Shown in pieces: positions 42,399 through 54,061 of a stretch of DNA of 64,000 nt; position 1 is the stretch's first letter, and each line of letters opens with the position of its first letter. The translations under genes were made by a program, and so were the position numbers. Location: the NCBI GenBank assembly GCA_038373885.1, contig JAWZYV010012407.1:62001-126000 (forward strand), written 5' to 3'. Under the pieces are notes generated by a model. The model made no database searches and had not been told where the DNA came from. It saw nothing but the letters and a program-made list of their open reading frames with translations. The DNA comes from Cheiracanthium punctorium. Its lineage: Eukaryota > Arthropoda > Arachnida > Araneae > Cheiracanthiidae.

Positions 42399-44500
42399 AA
42401 ACTGTGCCTTTAAACACTATTTTTTTCCTCTATAAAAATACATGCTTGTAAAATTATTTCATTATCTAGGCGGTCTTTACTAATAATAGGTTACATATTT
42501 TTAACTTCTCTTAATTTATTTAATGGGTTAATTCATAAGAAATCGAACTGGGGATAGATAGATCTAGCACAATAATACCTCCGTCATTAAAAATATACTG
42601 CATGCACGGAAGGCATTTAAACTGCGCATGCTTGTACAGGGGGACTGTTACTTCCACATACCGCTTGGAACACTTCTAAAGGTCATTTCGTTAGTGTTCT
42701 ACAAGTATATGTGCACTACTTTTCAACTTATCCTCGCTAAAATGATATAAAATATTTTGTTCAAAAAAACCTTTATAAGAGGATTGTATCTTTTCTAAAT
42801 AGAATAATCTATATAATAAATAATAAAAAATTCGGATAAAACATTCATTATCGTATTACGTTCAAATGTTTTTGCAAGACATAATAATCTTAAATGTGAC
42901 AAGTAATTTGTGAGTTTCTTTGTGGATCAAGAGTATCCGAAAATTCTTTTTGTTTTCAGTTTGCCTGGGGTTATGGCTTCTAGGATACCCCGACAGTCTT
43001 GTCTTTGTGAGAAGATCCTCTCGGTTCTAATTATTTTATTTGAACGAACGTACTGGCATTCGCGCTCTTGACCTGTGGTTTCGACCGGCCAAAAATCAAT
43101 TCTTTTATATTTGACGTGGTTAATTTCCGAGATTAATAAGATAATTTATCGTAATAGTGGATTCCCCAACTATAAAAAAAATGACTTACATTCTATATAT
43201 TATTATTGTTTCAAAAAATAGTTCGCCTTTTTTTAAATATTGTAAAATGTAAAATAAATAATTAAGTAAAAACAAAGCAAGCCAAATACCAAAAGCCAAA
43301 GATGGTTTACACCCTAGTACACTTTCGAATTTCGCCAAAGCCACCCCCCTTTACTCTAAAACAAAAGAACTTTGGGGCTGCCCAACATCCGTTTAAAATA
43401 CCATCCTCATATTTACTGCAAAACAAAATAACTTTATGTGCAATATTTAAATAAAAATTATTGTTTCGTGGGGGATTATTATTGATTATGGGGCGCGTTT
43501 TTCCTACAATCTCAATCCTATGGATCTCAGCTCTCGGGGAAATGCAGAAGGTCAACTGGCGTTCCAGAGAACATCTTCAGATATAGCCACAAACATTTCC
43601 GTTCTATTGAGTCATTTTGAAAAGTTTGATTACAACTTCATTAAAAAATTTATTCGACTTGTTACTGAAAAGTCCCTGAAATGATCGGGACAGATAGACT
43701 ACAGCCTAATGAATAATCCGGCCCACTGACGGATTAATACAATATTGTGGGTGGAGGCTTGGATGGAAGATTCACATACATATAGATAAATTTTATAGAA
43801 GTAAGTTGGGATTGTTTACATTAATTTCATTTTTCTCAGGAGGGGCGGTCGCCTCCGCCGACCCCCTCCCTTTAATCCGCCCTTGATCAGACCCTGAGTC
43901 TGTTCTTTTGTTTCGGCACTTAGTTTTCTTTCTATATTTTGTTTATTTCTGGATTCATTCTTCGAATAAAGAAAAAAATGTAACATTATTGGTAAGGAAT
44001 CCATTTTCTAAAGGCCATAGGTGGGTGGTGCAAGGATCAGGATAACCCCTCCTCCGTTTGTTCGAGTTTCGCTTTTAGTCAACAAAAGGATAATGATACA
44101 GCCTTTCTTTCTGTCTTTCTTTTATTTCCGCCCTTTTGGATGCTCCCTGAAATTTTTTTCTCAGAACTGTGTTTTTTGTTCCACAGTATTGTTAAATATA
44201 CTCTTGTGTGTGTCCTTATTGCTGACTTTAAAATACTCATTCAGTTTCGCCTAGGTAATGAGTTGACTAAATAATGCAGGAATGCAACAGCCACATTAAA
44301 TATATTAATGACTATGTCATTTTATCTCTCACCCCCTTTTGAAAATGTGACATAAAAATGAGACACAAAAATGCGTTACGAAAACGCGACATAAAAGTAA
44401 GAATAAATGTCGCTGAAAATGTTAGTATGTGTTACGTAAACCACCGATTTCTATAAGCTCCGTCAGGTTGCATTTATTTGATAAAATGATTGTTTAAAAA
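42399..44500. other. Non-coding; GC-rich fragments of a CAAGGGCGGAT MITE
   Basis: Mostly AT-rich. At 43838-43884 a GGAGGGGCGGTCGCCTCCGC...TTTAATCCGCCCTTG block matches 47909-47957 and the right-end type of the MITE at 55478-55648. 44341-44402 has loose repeats of AAAATG-GACATAAAA. No gene supported. Confidence 0.35.
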
Positions 44501-44513
44501 TTTCATCCGTTTA

Positions 44514-44690
44514 TTTAAATACTATGAGTTCACAACAGCTTTAATCTATTGTTACAATGTTTCGTAAGCTGTAGAATATACATCACATGTATATTTTACA
44601 TATATTTAAATACTTTTAGTTCACAACAGCTTTAATCTATTGTTACAATATTTACTCAGCTGTAGAATGTGCATCACATGTATTTTTCTA
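44514..44690 (+). repeat. Tandem duplication, two ~95-bp units
   Basis: TTTAAATACT-TAGTTCACAACAGCTTTAATC... CATCACATGTAT occurs twice head-to-tail with few changes. Confidence 0.85.
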
Positions 44691-44803
44691 TAAATAGGTT
44701 ACAATCCTAAAAATTTCAACATAGGGTTACCAGGTGAAATACACGATAGATGAGAGATAAAACGACATAGTCCATAAATATCGTTTTAATATGGCAATCA
44801 TGA

Positions 44804-44936
44804 AACTAAAAAATTAGGGGGCTTCAGGGGGGTCTCCCATTGACGAGGCTCGAACAGCCGAGTTATACATATATTCTTTCAATGAGTTGTCTACAACTGA
44901 TTTACAGTTCCACTATATAGAGCTACAGAAATTGTC

Positions 44937-44972
<36 letters not shown>

Positions 44973-45545
44973 CGAAAAAGAAAGAAAGAAAGAACGAAAG
45001 AAAAAAAGAATTACAAGATTTATCTGTTGCCTTAAAAAATAAAGAAAGATAAATCATGCCAAGCTCAGAGATTATAAAACACTTTCCAATACAAAAAAAA
45101 AAAAAAATTGCGACAAATCTGCATTGTATTTTAGTTAAAACTGGCGAGATTTCGTAGATAAAAAAAATGTTGTATTATCACTATAAATGCAATTTTATGA
45201 GACCCTGTAAAAGACCTTTAATTATTTTTAGCGTTTAACTGAAGAATATAAAAATTTTATACTCATTGTCTTGTGCTAGAAATGTATTAGTGTCTCTCAA
45301 ATGCCACAGACTGCAATGTATGGGAATTCTTTTGAGTGCTCCTGTAGAACTAGTTTAATAATACGGACGTTATTCTCAATGGAGAGCATGATTTTGAGAG
45401 CCTTCGTAATATATATGCCAACTTTGTTTTCTTTCAAAAATCGAATATCTCTAAAATATGTTTTCAAGAATGACTGTTGAATCAGTCATTCTTGTATCAA
45501 CAGATACAGGGGGAGACCCCCCTGAACTCCCCCTAATTTTTTAGT
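44804..45545. mobile_element. Inverted-repeat element, AACTAAAAAATTAGGGGG ends
   Basis: 44804-44838 and 45511-45545 are reverse complements over ~35 bp (ACTAAAAAATTAGGGGGNTT CAGGGGGGTCTCCC). The interior has an A30 run (44941-44970), GAAA repeats and an 11-bp stem hairpin (45469-45493). Flanking duplications are not clear; class unknown. Confidence 0.55.
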
Positions 45546-46106
45546 TCTGTTTTTTAGACTGTGCTATACATTGGATTTTTTCTCCTGAAAAAGAACTATA
45601 AATACTACATACACCATTTTCAATATGGTACATGGTACTGTACATAGAAAAAACATAAATTTCGCACAAATCGATGTATATCCACAGCAGTTAGAACACT
45701 GGATGGGTGGACATCAGAACAGACAAATAACCGAAATCATAAGGAACTCTTAAACTTGCTGGTAGGTTAAAAATGTATAAATAATCCTTTTATACAACAT
45801 AATGGTATCGGACGAACACAGAGAGCGATAAATTTATTCTTTTAAGGGTTAACAGTCTCAAATTAATTTTCCAAGCGCTAAAGAATCAAAGTTTGCAATT
45901 TTGTTCCGTGTAAATCCGTTAACCCGTTTTGGGTTCTAATGCATTAACAGATTTTCGTCGGTCGGAGACCCCCTCCCACTCCTAGGCAAATAGCCCTTAA
46001 CAAAACACAGTACAATAAATCAGTTAATTACAGTGCGAGTAAAGAATTTTCAAAATTCCCAAAGAAATCGTCATAGCTTAATATAATCACATTAGACATT
46101 TTTCGA
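45546..46106 (+). repeat. Dispersed repeat with GGTACATGGTACTG ... GACAGACAAA
   Basis: 45590-45750 matches 48050-48230 and 54476-54620: CTATAAATGCTACATA, GGTACATGGTACTGTACATA, AATTTCGCA.AAATCGATG, then a GGACGGACAGACAAACCGAA-like end. No coding capacity. Class unknown. Confidence 0.6.
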
Positions 46107-46279
46107 GGTACTTACATATTATCCCGGCGATCCGCCAAGACGAGCAACTTTTTCGCGAAGATAAATGCTGGACACATGAAATTATTGATTGTTCGGAATA
46201 CTATTGGCGACAGTTTGCCAGCAAATTTGAGGAAAAAATAGTTTGGCGTTAATGACCGCCGGGATAATACGTAAATACC
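46107..46279. mobile_element. MITE family A copy 3 (173 bp)
   Basis: The terminal repeats are GGTACTTACATATTATCCCG and the inverted CGGGATAATACGTAAATACC. The interior AAATTATTGATTGTTCGGAA matches copies 1 and 2. 46280-47268 beyond it is AT-rich with no gene seen. Confidence 0.8.
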
Positions 46280-47270
46280 TTTTTCGATTTATCGTAAAAT
46301 AATAAAAATATCCCCAAGTTCGGTTCATTTTTCAAAGCATTTTTTTCGCACCCTATTTGGCAATTTATCGCAAAAGTCGCCAACATTGCCGGCTTTTGGC
46401 ACAAATTTTGAAGGAGGCAAACGATCGTCGTCGGATTATTAGTTAATGATATTATAGGATAGTATTATATGCTTAAAATAGATGCCTGTCTCTAAACTGC
46501 CATTGACCGTATTGTATTGAAATTATTTTGAGTGCTACCGTATAGAAAAAGTTTTAACTATACAGACAATATTTTCGATGCAAAGCTTCATTTTGTAATC
46601 CTTAATAACATCCAATTTTGTTTCATTTTGAAGAGCAGAATATCTCTAAAACTAGAAGTCAAAGCCTTTTGTGGAGGCAATTATACAACGGGCGCAAGAA
46701 AAAACAGTTTAAGGAAATTTGTCTTTCATTCAATATATTTAATTTTCATCCACCTAAAATAAATAAGCTCATATTCATTTTTTATTACATACCCAAATCG
46801 AATTTCATGCTCACCTGGAAACGCGCGGAATCTTTTCGCAGTCCAAAGCTTTCGTTTTGTATACATAAACATTCGAATATCCAGCAGACGATTTATTTGT
46901 GGAAAAAAAAATAATAAACTGTGTAATCGGGAGAAATTATTTTAAACGTATTGGAATCCCCCAATTGTATGACGTCATTTTCACTTAAAATAGGTCATTT
47001 TGTCACGCAAATGATTCACTTTTTTTGATTCTCGGAAACGAAATGGTGCTGAAAATAGCGAAAAATCGCTTAAAAATGAGGGAACGGGTGGATTTTCAGG
47101 TTTTTAAAATTGACAGATTGTTATCTATATTTTTTTACAAAGTTGTGAAAATTTCAAGAGGATCGTACAAACGATGTCGAAGTTGTTAGGCTTTTTGTCC
47201 TTGACATTGTAATCTTTTTGCAGTCATGCAGGAAAAAGTTTTATCTTGAAGTCAGGGTTCAGCGCAACTA

Positions 47271-47995
47271 CAAGGGTTGATCAAATGAAAAGGTACGAAA
47301 CGTCGCAACAACCTAACCGTTATCATATTTGTCCATGCAGCTATGAGAGCACGTAGCGAGACATCTATGAATGCGATTGGAGCCTTTTGTGTGGATAGGA
47401 ACATGCGGAAAGAGCAGAAACTCTTGCAAAAAGCGCCCTCCTACGTCCAATTGACGCGGCAGTGTTTGTGAGGACAGGATGGCGTTCACATTGCAAAATT
47501 AGACGATTTAGGGGCAGCGAGGCGTTATCCGATTTCTGACAGCGGAAGGTGTTAAACCGGCCACTATTCATCGCAGGATGAGGACCGTATACTGAGAAGG
47601 CTGTGTGTCCCACAAGTCAATGAGAAAATGGAATGTCCGTTTTCGCCAAGTTCAAGTGGGAAACGTTGGACCATCCGCCCTACAGTCCGGACATGTCTCC
47701 CTGCGATTTTCATGTGTTGGGTCCACTGAAGAAACGACCTGAAAGGGAAGCGCTTCAACTCGGACGACGCACTCAAGGACGCTGTGTCTCGTCACGGCCA
47801 CAGGAATTCTGGCAACAAGGAATCCTGCGGCTTGTTCATCAGTGGGATCGTTTTGCTCAGTCCAATGGTGTATATTTTGAATAAAGTCTACATTTGTACT
47901 CACCGTGTAAAGGGGGGGCGTTCGCCCCCTCCGCCCCCCCCCTTTAATCCGCCCTTGCCGTGTCGTTTCGTACCGTTTCATTTGATCACCCCTTG
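47271..47995 (+). mobile_element. Mariner element with internal deletion
   Basis: CAAGGGTTGATCAAATGAAA at 47271 and the inverted TTTCATTTGATCACCCCTTG ending 47995 are ~34-bp terminal repeats, with TA duplicated (47269-47270, 47996-47997). Length is 725 bp against roughly 1.3 kb for a full mariner. A GC-rich block (47909-47957) from another MITE family lies near the right end. Confidence 0.85.
47545..47884 (+). pseudogene. Mariner transposase remnant (N- and C-terminal pieces)
   Basis: 47545-47625 reads GVKPATIHRRMRTVY, a stop, EGCVSHKSMRKW, matching the helix-turn-helix part of mariner transposases. It then jumps to LDHPPYSPDMSPCDFHVLGP and, after a frame disturbance, SSRPQEFWQQGILRLVHQWD, the C-terminus holding the last catalytic Asp (the D in SPCDFH). 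The middle, with the first two catalytic Asp residues, is missing. Non-functional. Confidence 0.85.
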
Positions 47996-48049
47996 TAGTT
48001 AGTAGGATGATACGCTTTAAAGAATAACGTCCCATAGAGCGCAATGTAT

Positions 48050-48230
48050 TGGGACTATTTTCAGTGCTCCTGTAGAAAAAATCTATAAATGCTACATAGA
48101 TCCTATACAATAGGGTACATGGTACTGCAGATAAGAATAACATATATAAATTTCGCAGAAATCGATGCCTATTGACGCGAGTTATATCAAGGACGGACAG
48201 ACAGACAAACCGAAATCTTAAACACTTTTC
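48050..48230 (+). repeat. Second copy of the GGTACATGGTACTG dispersed repeat
   Basis: Begins AATGTATTGGGACTATTTTC, continues with GTGCTCCTGTAGAAAAA and GGTACATGGTACTGCAG, and ends in GACGGACAGACAGACAAACC. See 45590-45750 and 54476-54620. Confidence 0.65.
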
Positions 48231-48947
48231 TACCTTGTTGGAAAGTGTCAAAAAAGCTAGATCTTGAAGGGGAAAGACGAAAACTTTCAAGGTAAAGGCG
48301 CGGGGCCCCCAAAAGCGCGGGGCCCGTAGCATTTGCTACATTTGCTATATTGTTAATCCGGCACTGAGGAGACCTTTTTTTCAATAGTTCCAAATTCAAG
48401 CCAAGTATCCACCATAGACCATAGGCGTAGAGTTATATGGGCCCGTGGGGCTCGAGCCCCCCCAATAAATTGTGAATAGGGGCTGAGCCCACCCAATAAT
48501 TTACCACTCAATACAGAAAACTCATTTATACTAACATAAAAAAAGTATTTCACACATTTAGAAACGTTTAAAAAAACCTTTACTTGTACTTTTAAAAATT
48601 TTCTTCTTTTGATTTCAATCATGATTTAGTATTCATTGTGACGCCACGTAACACGCAATGTTACTATACGCTGCCCTCCTCTGGCTCCAAGCTCTGTTAA
48701 TTAAAATCAAATTATGCAATGTAAAGTATGAAATGAAGAAAAGTTCAGATGTATCTAAAATGCACTATCTCATCGAAAATGTTTTTTTTTTTTTTTTTCC
48801 TCCTTTGGATTTTTTGCTTTGCTTCTATTTTTAACTTGTAACATGGTAGGAAGATACTAACATGGATACTTACCTTACAGAGGTGTAGAATTCTATGGAC
48901 CCATAGAGCTCGAGCGACTCAATAATTGACAATTATATATAGTAAGT

Positions 48948-49133
48948 CATAGCTGCCAACTACTACGGAATATAATTAACCACTAACCACTTTTTGTAAA
49001 CAGTATATTTTAAACTATTTTTTTCAAAATAGTAACCAGCTCGCGCGCGCATCACAAAAATTTTGCTATATTTTAACCGAAAAATCATGTAGAAAAAGTT
49101 GTTGATTATATTCCGTAGTAGTTGGCAGCTATG
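48948..49133. mobile_element. MITE with CATAGCTGCCAACTAC ends (186 bp)
   Basis: CATAGCTGCCAACTACTACG and its exact inverse form ~29-bp terminal repeats. AGTAAGT flanks both ends (48941-48947, 49134-49140). Nested in the hAT 48420-49288. Confidence 0.8.
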
Positions 49134-49155
49134 AGTAAGTTATATGTACGTGAAT

Positions 49156-49226
49156 CAGTGGCGTAGCCAGAAATTTTTCATGGGGGGGTTATGATCCCCC
49201 TAACACCCCCTTTGGCTATGCCACTT
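49156..49226. mobile_element. Minimal hAT MITE, CAGTGGCGTAGCCAG (71 bp)
   Basis: CAGTGGCGTAGCCAG and the inverted TTGGCTATGCCACT. The flanks ACGTGAAT / ACTTGAAT are an 8-bp duplication with one change. Same family as 11563-12251 and 58824-58995. Nested in 48420-49288. Confidence 0.7.
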
Positions 49227-49296
49227 ACTTGAATATATGTGGTTGTGGGCCCGGCCCCCCCAATAATTTTGAAAACTTTACGCTTATGCCATAGAC

Positions 49297-50193
49297 TATA
49301 GTAACTCTGCATCATCCTCATCTTATGAAACAGCATCCAGTTCCGGAAGTTCATTTCACTCAGAAGACAATAATGCAGTGGCGGCCCGTGGTCAAAAATG
49401 TTAGCACAGCCGGAAACATATGACCCCCCCCCCTAACTCCGGACAGGAATGGAAAATCTTTGTTACTGAATTCGAAAGCTGGCGGATTAAGCCCTCCACC
49501 CAGGATAAAAAAAAAAAAAAGAAATTTCATAAAAAAATGTAAGAGATCCTATTTTACTTCCATAAAATAGTCATAAATTTCAACCAGCCGCTCCTATCCT
49601 CAAAATTGCATTAATCCGTGTCTGATTCGAAATTTCCTGAGAATTTTCTTTTGTAATGATACTTGAGAAGAAAAGAAAAGAAAACTTACTTATTTTTTAT
49701 AAGTCAAGTCAATCCTCCTTTCTTTTAAACTTGCGAATCAGTCAGTGATGTCCTCATAAAATGGCGTTGTTTTAATTCAGATATCATTAATTTTAAAAGC
49801 TCTTTAAAATTCCCCATGTTTAAAGAATTTTCTCGCTCGCCATGTCCTCTTAATGCCACTTCTTGCTTGCTTGCTGCTTTGATAGGTAATTGCATGAAGC
49901 GTCTATTCAGGCTTACCTTCTTGATAAATTCAGCAATATAAAGTCGAGAGTTTTTCTTTAATGCGTCAGCAATTTAGCTCCCACTTCTTATCAACTCCTT
50001 AAATTTTAAAGAATTTTTTAAATGCTCGATTGAGCTTTCATGTGTTTTACATGCACGTGTGATGGTGGTTAATCCATCCTATCCAGCACTGGATAATAAC
50101 AGGGCTCCATGTTTCAAAACGGTTAAATCATAGATTCCAATAACACATGGACACAGTAACAAATAAATCTAAAAACTTTCAACCTTCCCAGAC

Positions 50194-50225
<32 letters not shown>

Positions 50226-50242
50226 TTGTTTCCGTTAGAATG
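49297..50242. other. Non-coding; possible hAT left end at 49377
   Basis: CAGTGGCGGCCCGTGG at 49377 looks like a hAT terminus. A candidate partner, CCACGAGCCGCCACTG, ends near 52956, but the 8-bp flanks do not match. The rest is AT-rich with an A run (50193-50221). No gene. Confidence 0.35.
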
Positions 50243-50250
50243 GGCTAGAA

Positions 50251-50539
50251 CAGCGGTTCTCAACCTTTTAACGTCGTGCCCTCCCCAACAAGGCTAACTT
50301 ACAGTGGCGCTCCTACAACCCCCCCCCCCCTCACATTTTTCAGCATACATTGAGTTTTTTAATCTCTAATGGTGAACATTTTAAGCGAAAATGGATATAT
50401 TTTTGAGTAAAAATGAGAATAAATAAGATGATTTTTTAAAAACATGCATCACTACTTGCTCTATAGTTTTTCTCTCCCCCCCCCCCTGCAAACGTTCTGA
50501 GGGGGCGCGGGCGCGCCCCCCTCAGGTTGAAAAACGCTG
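50251..50539. mobile_element. hAT MITE with SPIN/Buster-like ends, copy 1 (289 bp)
   Basis: CAGCGGTTCTCAACCTTTTA and the inverted GGTTGAAAAACGCTG. 8-bp duplications GGCTAGAA / GGCTAGAG (one change). The first 15 bases match my memory of SPIN/Buster-group hAT termini. The interior is the reverse orientation of the copy at 54062. Confidence 0.8.
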
Positions 50540-51664
50540 GGCTAGAGCATATATTCTGTGTCTTTATTCTCTCCCTCACTTCTCGTACGAGCCAATCAGT
50601 TCGTCGAATTCACTAGTGCAGCAAAAGTCAGAAAACCTTTTTACTTCCTTGTACGTAGTATAAGGAAGTAATGTGATCCCGAAAAATTTTGGGGGCCAAA
50701 TTTCGACATAAAAACCGATTTTGACTACCTCTAAATTTAATTTAAAAATTTTTTTCGATGCATCTCATCGTAGGCTAGCATGCACGATCATATTAACGCG
50801 TCTGCAACTCATTTTGACCAGTGGCGAGTCTACTGTGGCCAGTTTTTCCATGCCGTCTGTACGTACGTACGTACGTATGTATGTAACTCGCATATCTCAA
50901 AAACTATGGGTCGTAGAATGTTGAGATTTGATATTTAGGATTGTTCTATGATCTAGTTGTGCACCTCCCCTTTTGGTGGCAATCGAATGGATAGTTTATG
51001 TACAGGACCGCCCAAAAGATTCGAAATACATTACGCTCTATGGGCCGAAATTCATTAAACTCGCCTAACTCAAAAGCTATTAGGCGTAGAATGTCGAAAC
51101 TTCATATTTTGGATAGTTGTAACATCTAGTTGTGCACCTCCCCTTTTGATTCCATTAGACTGGATAGTTTATCTACAGGACTGCCCAAAACATTCGAAAT
51201 ACATTACGCTCAATGGGCCGAAATTCATTAAACTCGCATATCTCAAAAACCGTTAGGCGTTGAATGTTGAAACTTTATATTTAGGATTGTTGTAACATCT
51301 AGTTGTGCACCTCCCCTTTCGGTTCCATTCGACTGAATAGTTTATCTACAGGACCGCCCAAAAGATTCGAAATACATTACGCTCTATGGGCCGAAATTCA
51401 TCAAAGCGTTTTTTAGAGGTATTGGGCTATTTCAAATGACTCAGAAGTGATATATGCTGTAAAGAGTTAGAAAATGAATTTCTCCATTAAAAAAAGTGTC
51501 TTTATCATTTATAGTTCTGCTACAGGAACACTCAAAAGATTTCCAATACATTACGGTCAATAGCAATTTTAGGGGCATTCATCCATTTCAAGCACAATAC
51601 CGTCCTACCACATAAGTTAGGTAATGGTCCGACCACGGTCACGTGCCTCCCTCAAGAACTATGC

Positions 51665-51692
51665 CAAAAGTCGCCAAGCTTGGCGACTTTTG
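51665..51692. other. Perfect 28-bp palindrome
   Basis: Self-complementary around AAGCTT: CAAAAGTCGCCAAGCTTGGC and onward, with no loop. A decayed version sits at the equivalent place in the 33.2-kb copy. Confidence 0.9.
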
Positions 51693-51899
51693 GTGTACGT
51701 GTGTGCATATTTAACTCTCAAATCTCAAAAACTATTATGAAATTTCATATATAAGAATGTTGTAACATCTAGTTGTGCATCTCGATTTTTGGATCCAATC
51801 TACTGGAGAGTTTATTTACAGGACCACCGAAAAGAATTTCAGTACCTTAATGTCTATGGACATCTTCATTATAATACAACTGTAGACAGTCATTGTTTG

Positions 51900-52150
51900 G
51901 TACATGCCCAAAATCTCGCCGTCTGTCCTCGACCTTGGCGAGTTTTGGCGAAATATCGCCAAATTTGGCGATAGTCAGTCATTTGGTCCATGGCCAAAGT
52001 ATCGCCATTTGTCATCGTTCTTGGCGAGTTTTGGCGAAATATCGCCAAATTTGGCGATAATCTGTCATTGTTTGGTTCATGCTTAAAATCTCGCCAAATG
52101 TCGTCGACATAGACGAGTTTCGCAGAAATATCGCCAAATTTGGCGCCAAA
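51900..52150 (+). repeat. ~95-bp tandem repeats with TTTGGCGAAATATCGCC hairpins
   Basis: Three units each contain GGCGAGTTTTGGCGAAATAT followed by CGCCAAATTTGGCGATA, so every unit can fold on itself. Units are separated by a TTTGGTCCATG-type linker. Confidence 0.75.
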
Positions 52151-52600
52151 AATTATTTCCTATTTTGTATAACTCTAAAACTTTAACCCGTAGATTTTTT
52201 TAACTTTGTATTTAGAACTATTGTAATATCTAACTGTTTTCAATATCTTTTTTGACAGCATTCGACTGAGAATTTATTTACATGGTGAGCCAAATGACTT
52301 TGAATACATTGAGGTGTATAGATGCATTCAATTTATTGAAGGTCTGTGCTCACTGACTACTTTGGCTATCCCCAAAATCTCGCTGATTATCTCAAGTTTG
52401 TCGGCTTTTGGTGAAATATCGCCAAATAAAGTGTCAGAAGGAAATCAAATTGAACTCAGCTTGGCGATATCGAAATATTTGGCTAGAAATCGCTAAACCT
52501 TAATATTATTGATATTTTATCTCTTTCAAACAAATAAATTTAGAGGAAGTGCGTCGAAAATATTTTTGATCTAATGGACGTGCAAGGAAGTCATGTGTTG

Positions 52601-53517
52601 GACACATCAGATTTTTTCAGAAGAGTCTTAGCTAAAACACCCTATGCTATCCTAAGCCGGAGAAAGTCCTTACGTAGTCGTTACCATCGCAACGGTGCTG
52701 CCAATTCCTTAATCAGCGCTGAGGGCTGTACCAACGACTTTCGCAGTTAAATTGCGGAAAGATTAAAGGGTTTTTTTCTGAATGAGCGATCCGGCCGTTA
52801 CTACAATACGGTTTTTTTTTTTTAATTTACCATAAGAATTCCATGATTCTAATCTGAATTTAAGAAAATTTATAGAATAAATTATTTTAAAGTATGTGCT
52901 GATAATTTCAAGTGCAGCCCGGCAGTACTTGCTGTATTCCACGAGCCGCCACTGCTTTAGAGTGTACAAATTTATTGTAGATTTCTCCGCAAAATAGTCG
53001 CACCTAGATTTTCAGAATCAAAAAGTGGCCAAAAAAAGTGCGCCTATTACGAGAGTAAACACATAGTTCGCAGTATAACTTGTAAAGAGGCATTCTAAAT
53101 TTTTTCCAGTCTCTTGCGCAATTAAATTCTTTAAAAATCTGTTCAAAAGTTGCACGATTTCCAAAGAGAACAGAACTTAAGAAGCGATTTTTTAAAAATT
53201 CTTGGGTGGTGGTGGTACAAGAGATTCTTTTCACATTTCCTTTTACATATGCATAGAGATAAAATAGAGACCGCCCCGTGGTACTCAGTATTCTTGGCAA
53301 GCCACTGTTTAAACTGGTTTGTTTAGAAGAGATACAGAATTATACTAAGGACGATTTATTAAACTAAACAAAAATGTTTTTAGAAAAACATAATTCTGAT
53401 TTATATCAAAATCGATTTTTTGGATCATTTTCCGTGCAAATAAAAAACATTCATCCAAAATTGTTTGAAGTAAATGAAGGATTTGTAATAGATTGATATG
53501 AAATGATAGCTTGAATT
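52601..53517. other. Non-coding, no recognised element
   Basis: AT-rich with scattered GC patches (52660-52740). CCACGAGCCGCCACTG near 52956 may be an isolated hAT end. A 98-codon minus-strand frame (53004-53300) shows no motif I know. Confidence 0.3.
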
Positions 53518-53528
53518 ATTGGATCCCA

Positions 53529-53746
53529 GCCGTCCAGATGGTGTAGTGGCTTAAGAACCGTTCTATCACGGCTTGGATCTCGGTTCGATTCCCGGCTTGG
53601 GCGCTAAATTGTCAGTCCTTTCATAGGGGGTAATTCTGGGCGAACATTAGGCGCTCCCATAATAAAATGGCCAGTGGTTCGGGCCTTGGTAGTGGCAGAA
53701 AGGGTAATGGTCAGTGCCCGCCCATTGGGGAAGAAAAAAAAAAGTC
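53529..53746 (+). mobile_element. tRNA-derived SINE (218 bp)
   Basis: The head carries an A box (TGGTGTAGTGGCTTA) and a B box (GGTTCGATTCC). The acceptor-stem halves CGTCCAG / TTGGGCG still pair with wobbles. The body ends GGGGAAGAAAAAAAAAAGTC. Flanks ATTGGATCCCA / ATTGATCCCA are a near-perfect target duplication. The anticodon arm does not fold properly, so it is not called as a tRNA. Confidence 0.75.
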
Positions 53747-53854
53747 ATTGATCCCAAGAGACGGAAAATGGACCGCAATGTATTGGAAGTGTCCGGCAAT
53801 TTAATGACAGAATTAAATTATGTTTTTCAAAGATAAAACTATCACCGGATTAAC

Positions 53855-54013
53855 CCTTTGAGGCGCAACCCTTTCCCAATGCTGAAAAAAGGGCAGCCGT
53901 TGCCATCGCTCGACTTAACGACCAGCAGGATCGCGGACGATCGAAACGTTCATCGCGTGCCACAGATCGATAGGCCCTTCTTCGACGGCAGCTGGCTGTG
54001 TTCCAGCGCAGTG
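53855..54013 (+). mobile_element. piggyBac-type MITE A, left half
   Basis: TTAACCCTTTGAGGCGCAAC, then the CATCGCTCGACTTAACGACC arm, ending at the CAGCTGGCTGTG core. The other half is missing. The flank before it (53805-53854) recurs, inverted, after the right-half copy at 59487. Confidence 0.75.
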
Positions 54014-54061
54014 TTCATACTCTATTTTCAACGGATACCTTTACTTTTTAATTCTTTATAA

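Larger units (their letters stand above)
48420..49288. mobile_element. hAT element with CATAGGCGTAGAGTT ends (869 bp)
   Basis: CATAGGCGTAGAGTTATATG and the inverted AACTTTACGCTTATG. Perfect 8-bp duplications CCATAGAC (48412-48419, 49289-49296). GGGCCCG...CCCCCCCAATAA blocks repeat inverted inside both ends. It contains two smaller elements (48948-49133, 49156-49226). Confidence 0.82.
50640..52600 (+). repeat. ACTTCCTTGTAC repeat family, longest copy with tandem modules
   Basis: Begins TTTTTACTTCCTTGTACGTA and ends GTGCAAGGAAGTCATGTG, so the outer ~14 bases are inverted repeats. About five ~180-bp modules (from about 50885, 51061, 51241, 51711, 52160) share AACTATTAGTCGTAGAATGT, TTGTAACATCTAGTTGTGCA and GGACCGCCCAAAAGATT-like cores. 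Between modules lies a second, ~95-bp repeat set (51900-52150) rich in TTTTGGCGAAATATCGCCAA. No coherent protein frame. Confidence 0.7.

Noticed and set aside
47652..48332. 226-codon minus-strand frame
   Set aside because: It runs antisense across the mariner transposase remnant, its terminal repeat and a dispersed repeat, so it cannot be one gene.
49377..52956. 3.6-kb hAT element with CAGTGGCGGCC ends
   Set aside because: Both ends look hAT-like but the adjacent 8-bp flanks (CAATAATG and CTTTAGAG) do not match, so the ends may come from separate insertions.
53530..53605. Possible functional tRNA gene
   Set aside because: A and B boxes are present, but the anticodon arm does not fold, and a SINE-type body, A-rich tail and target duplication follow.
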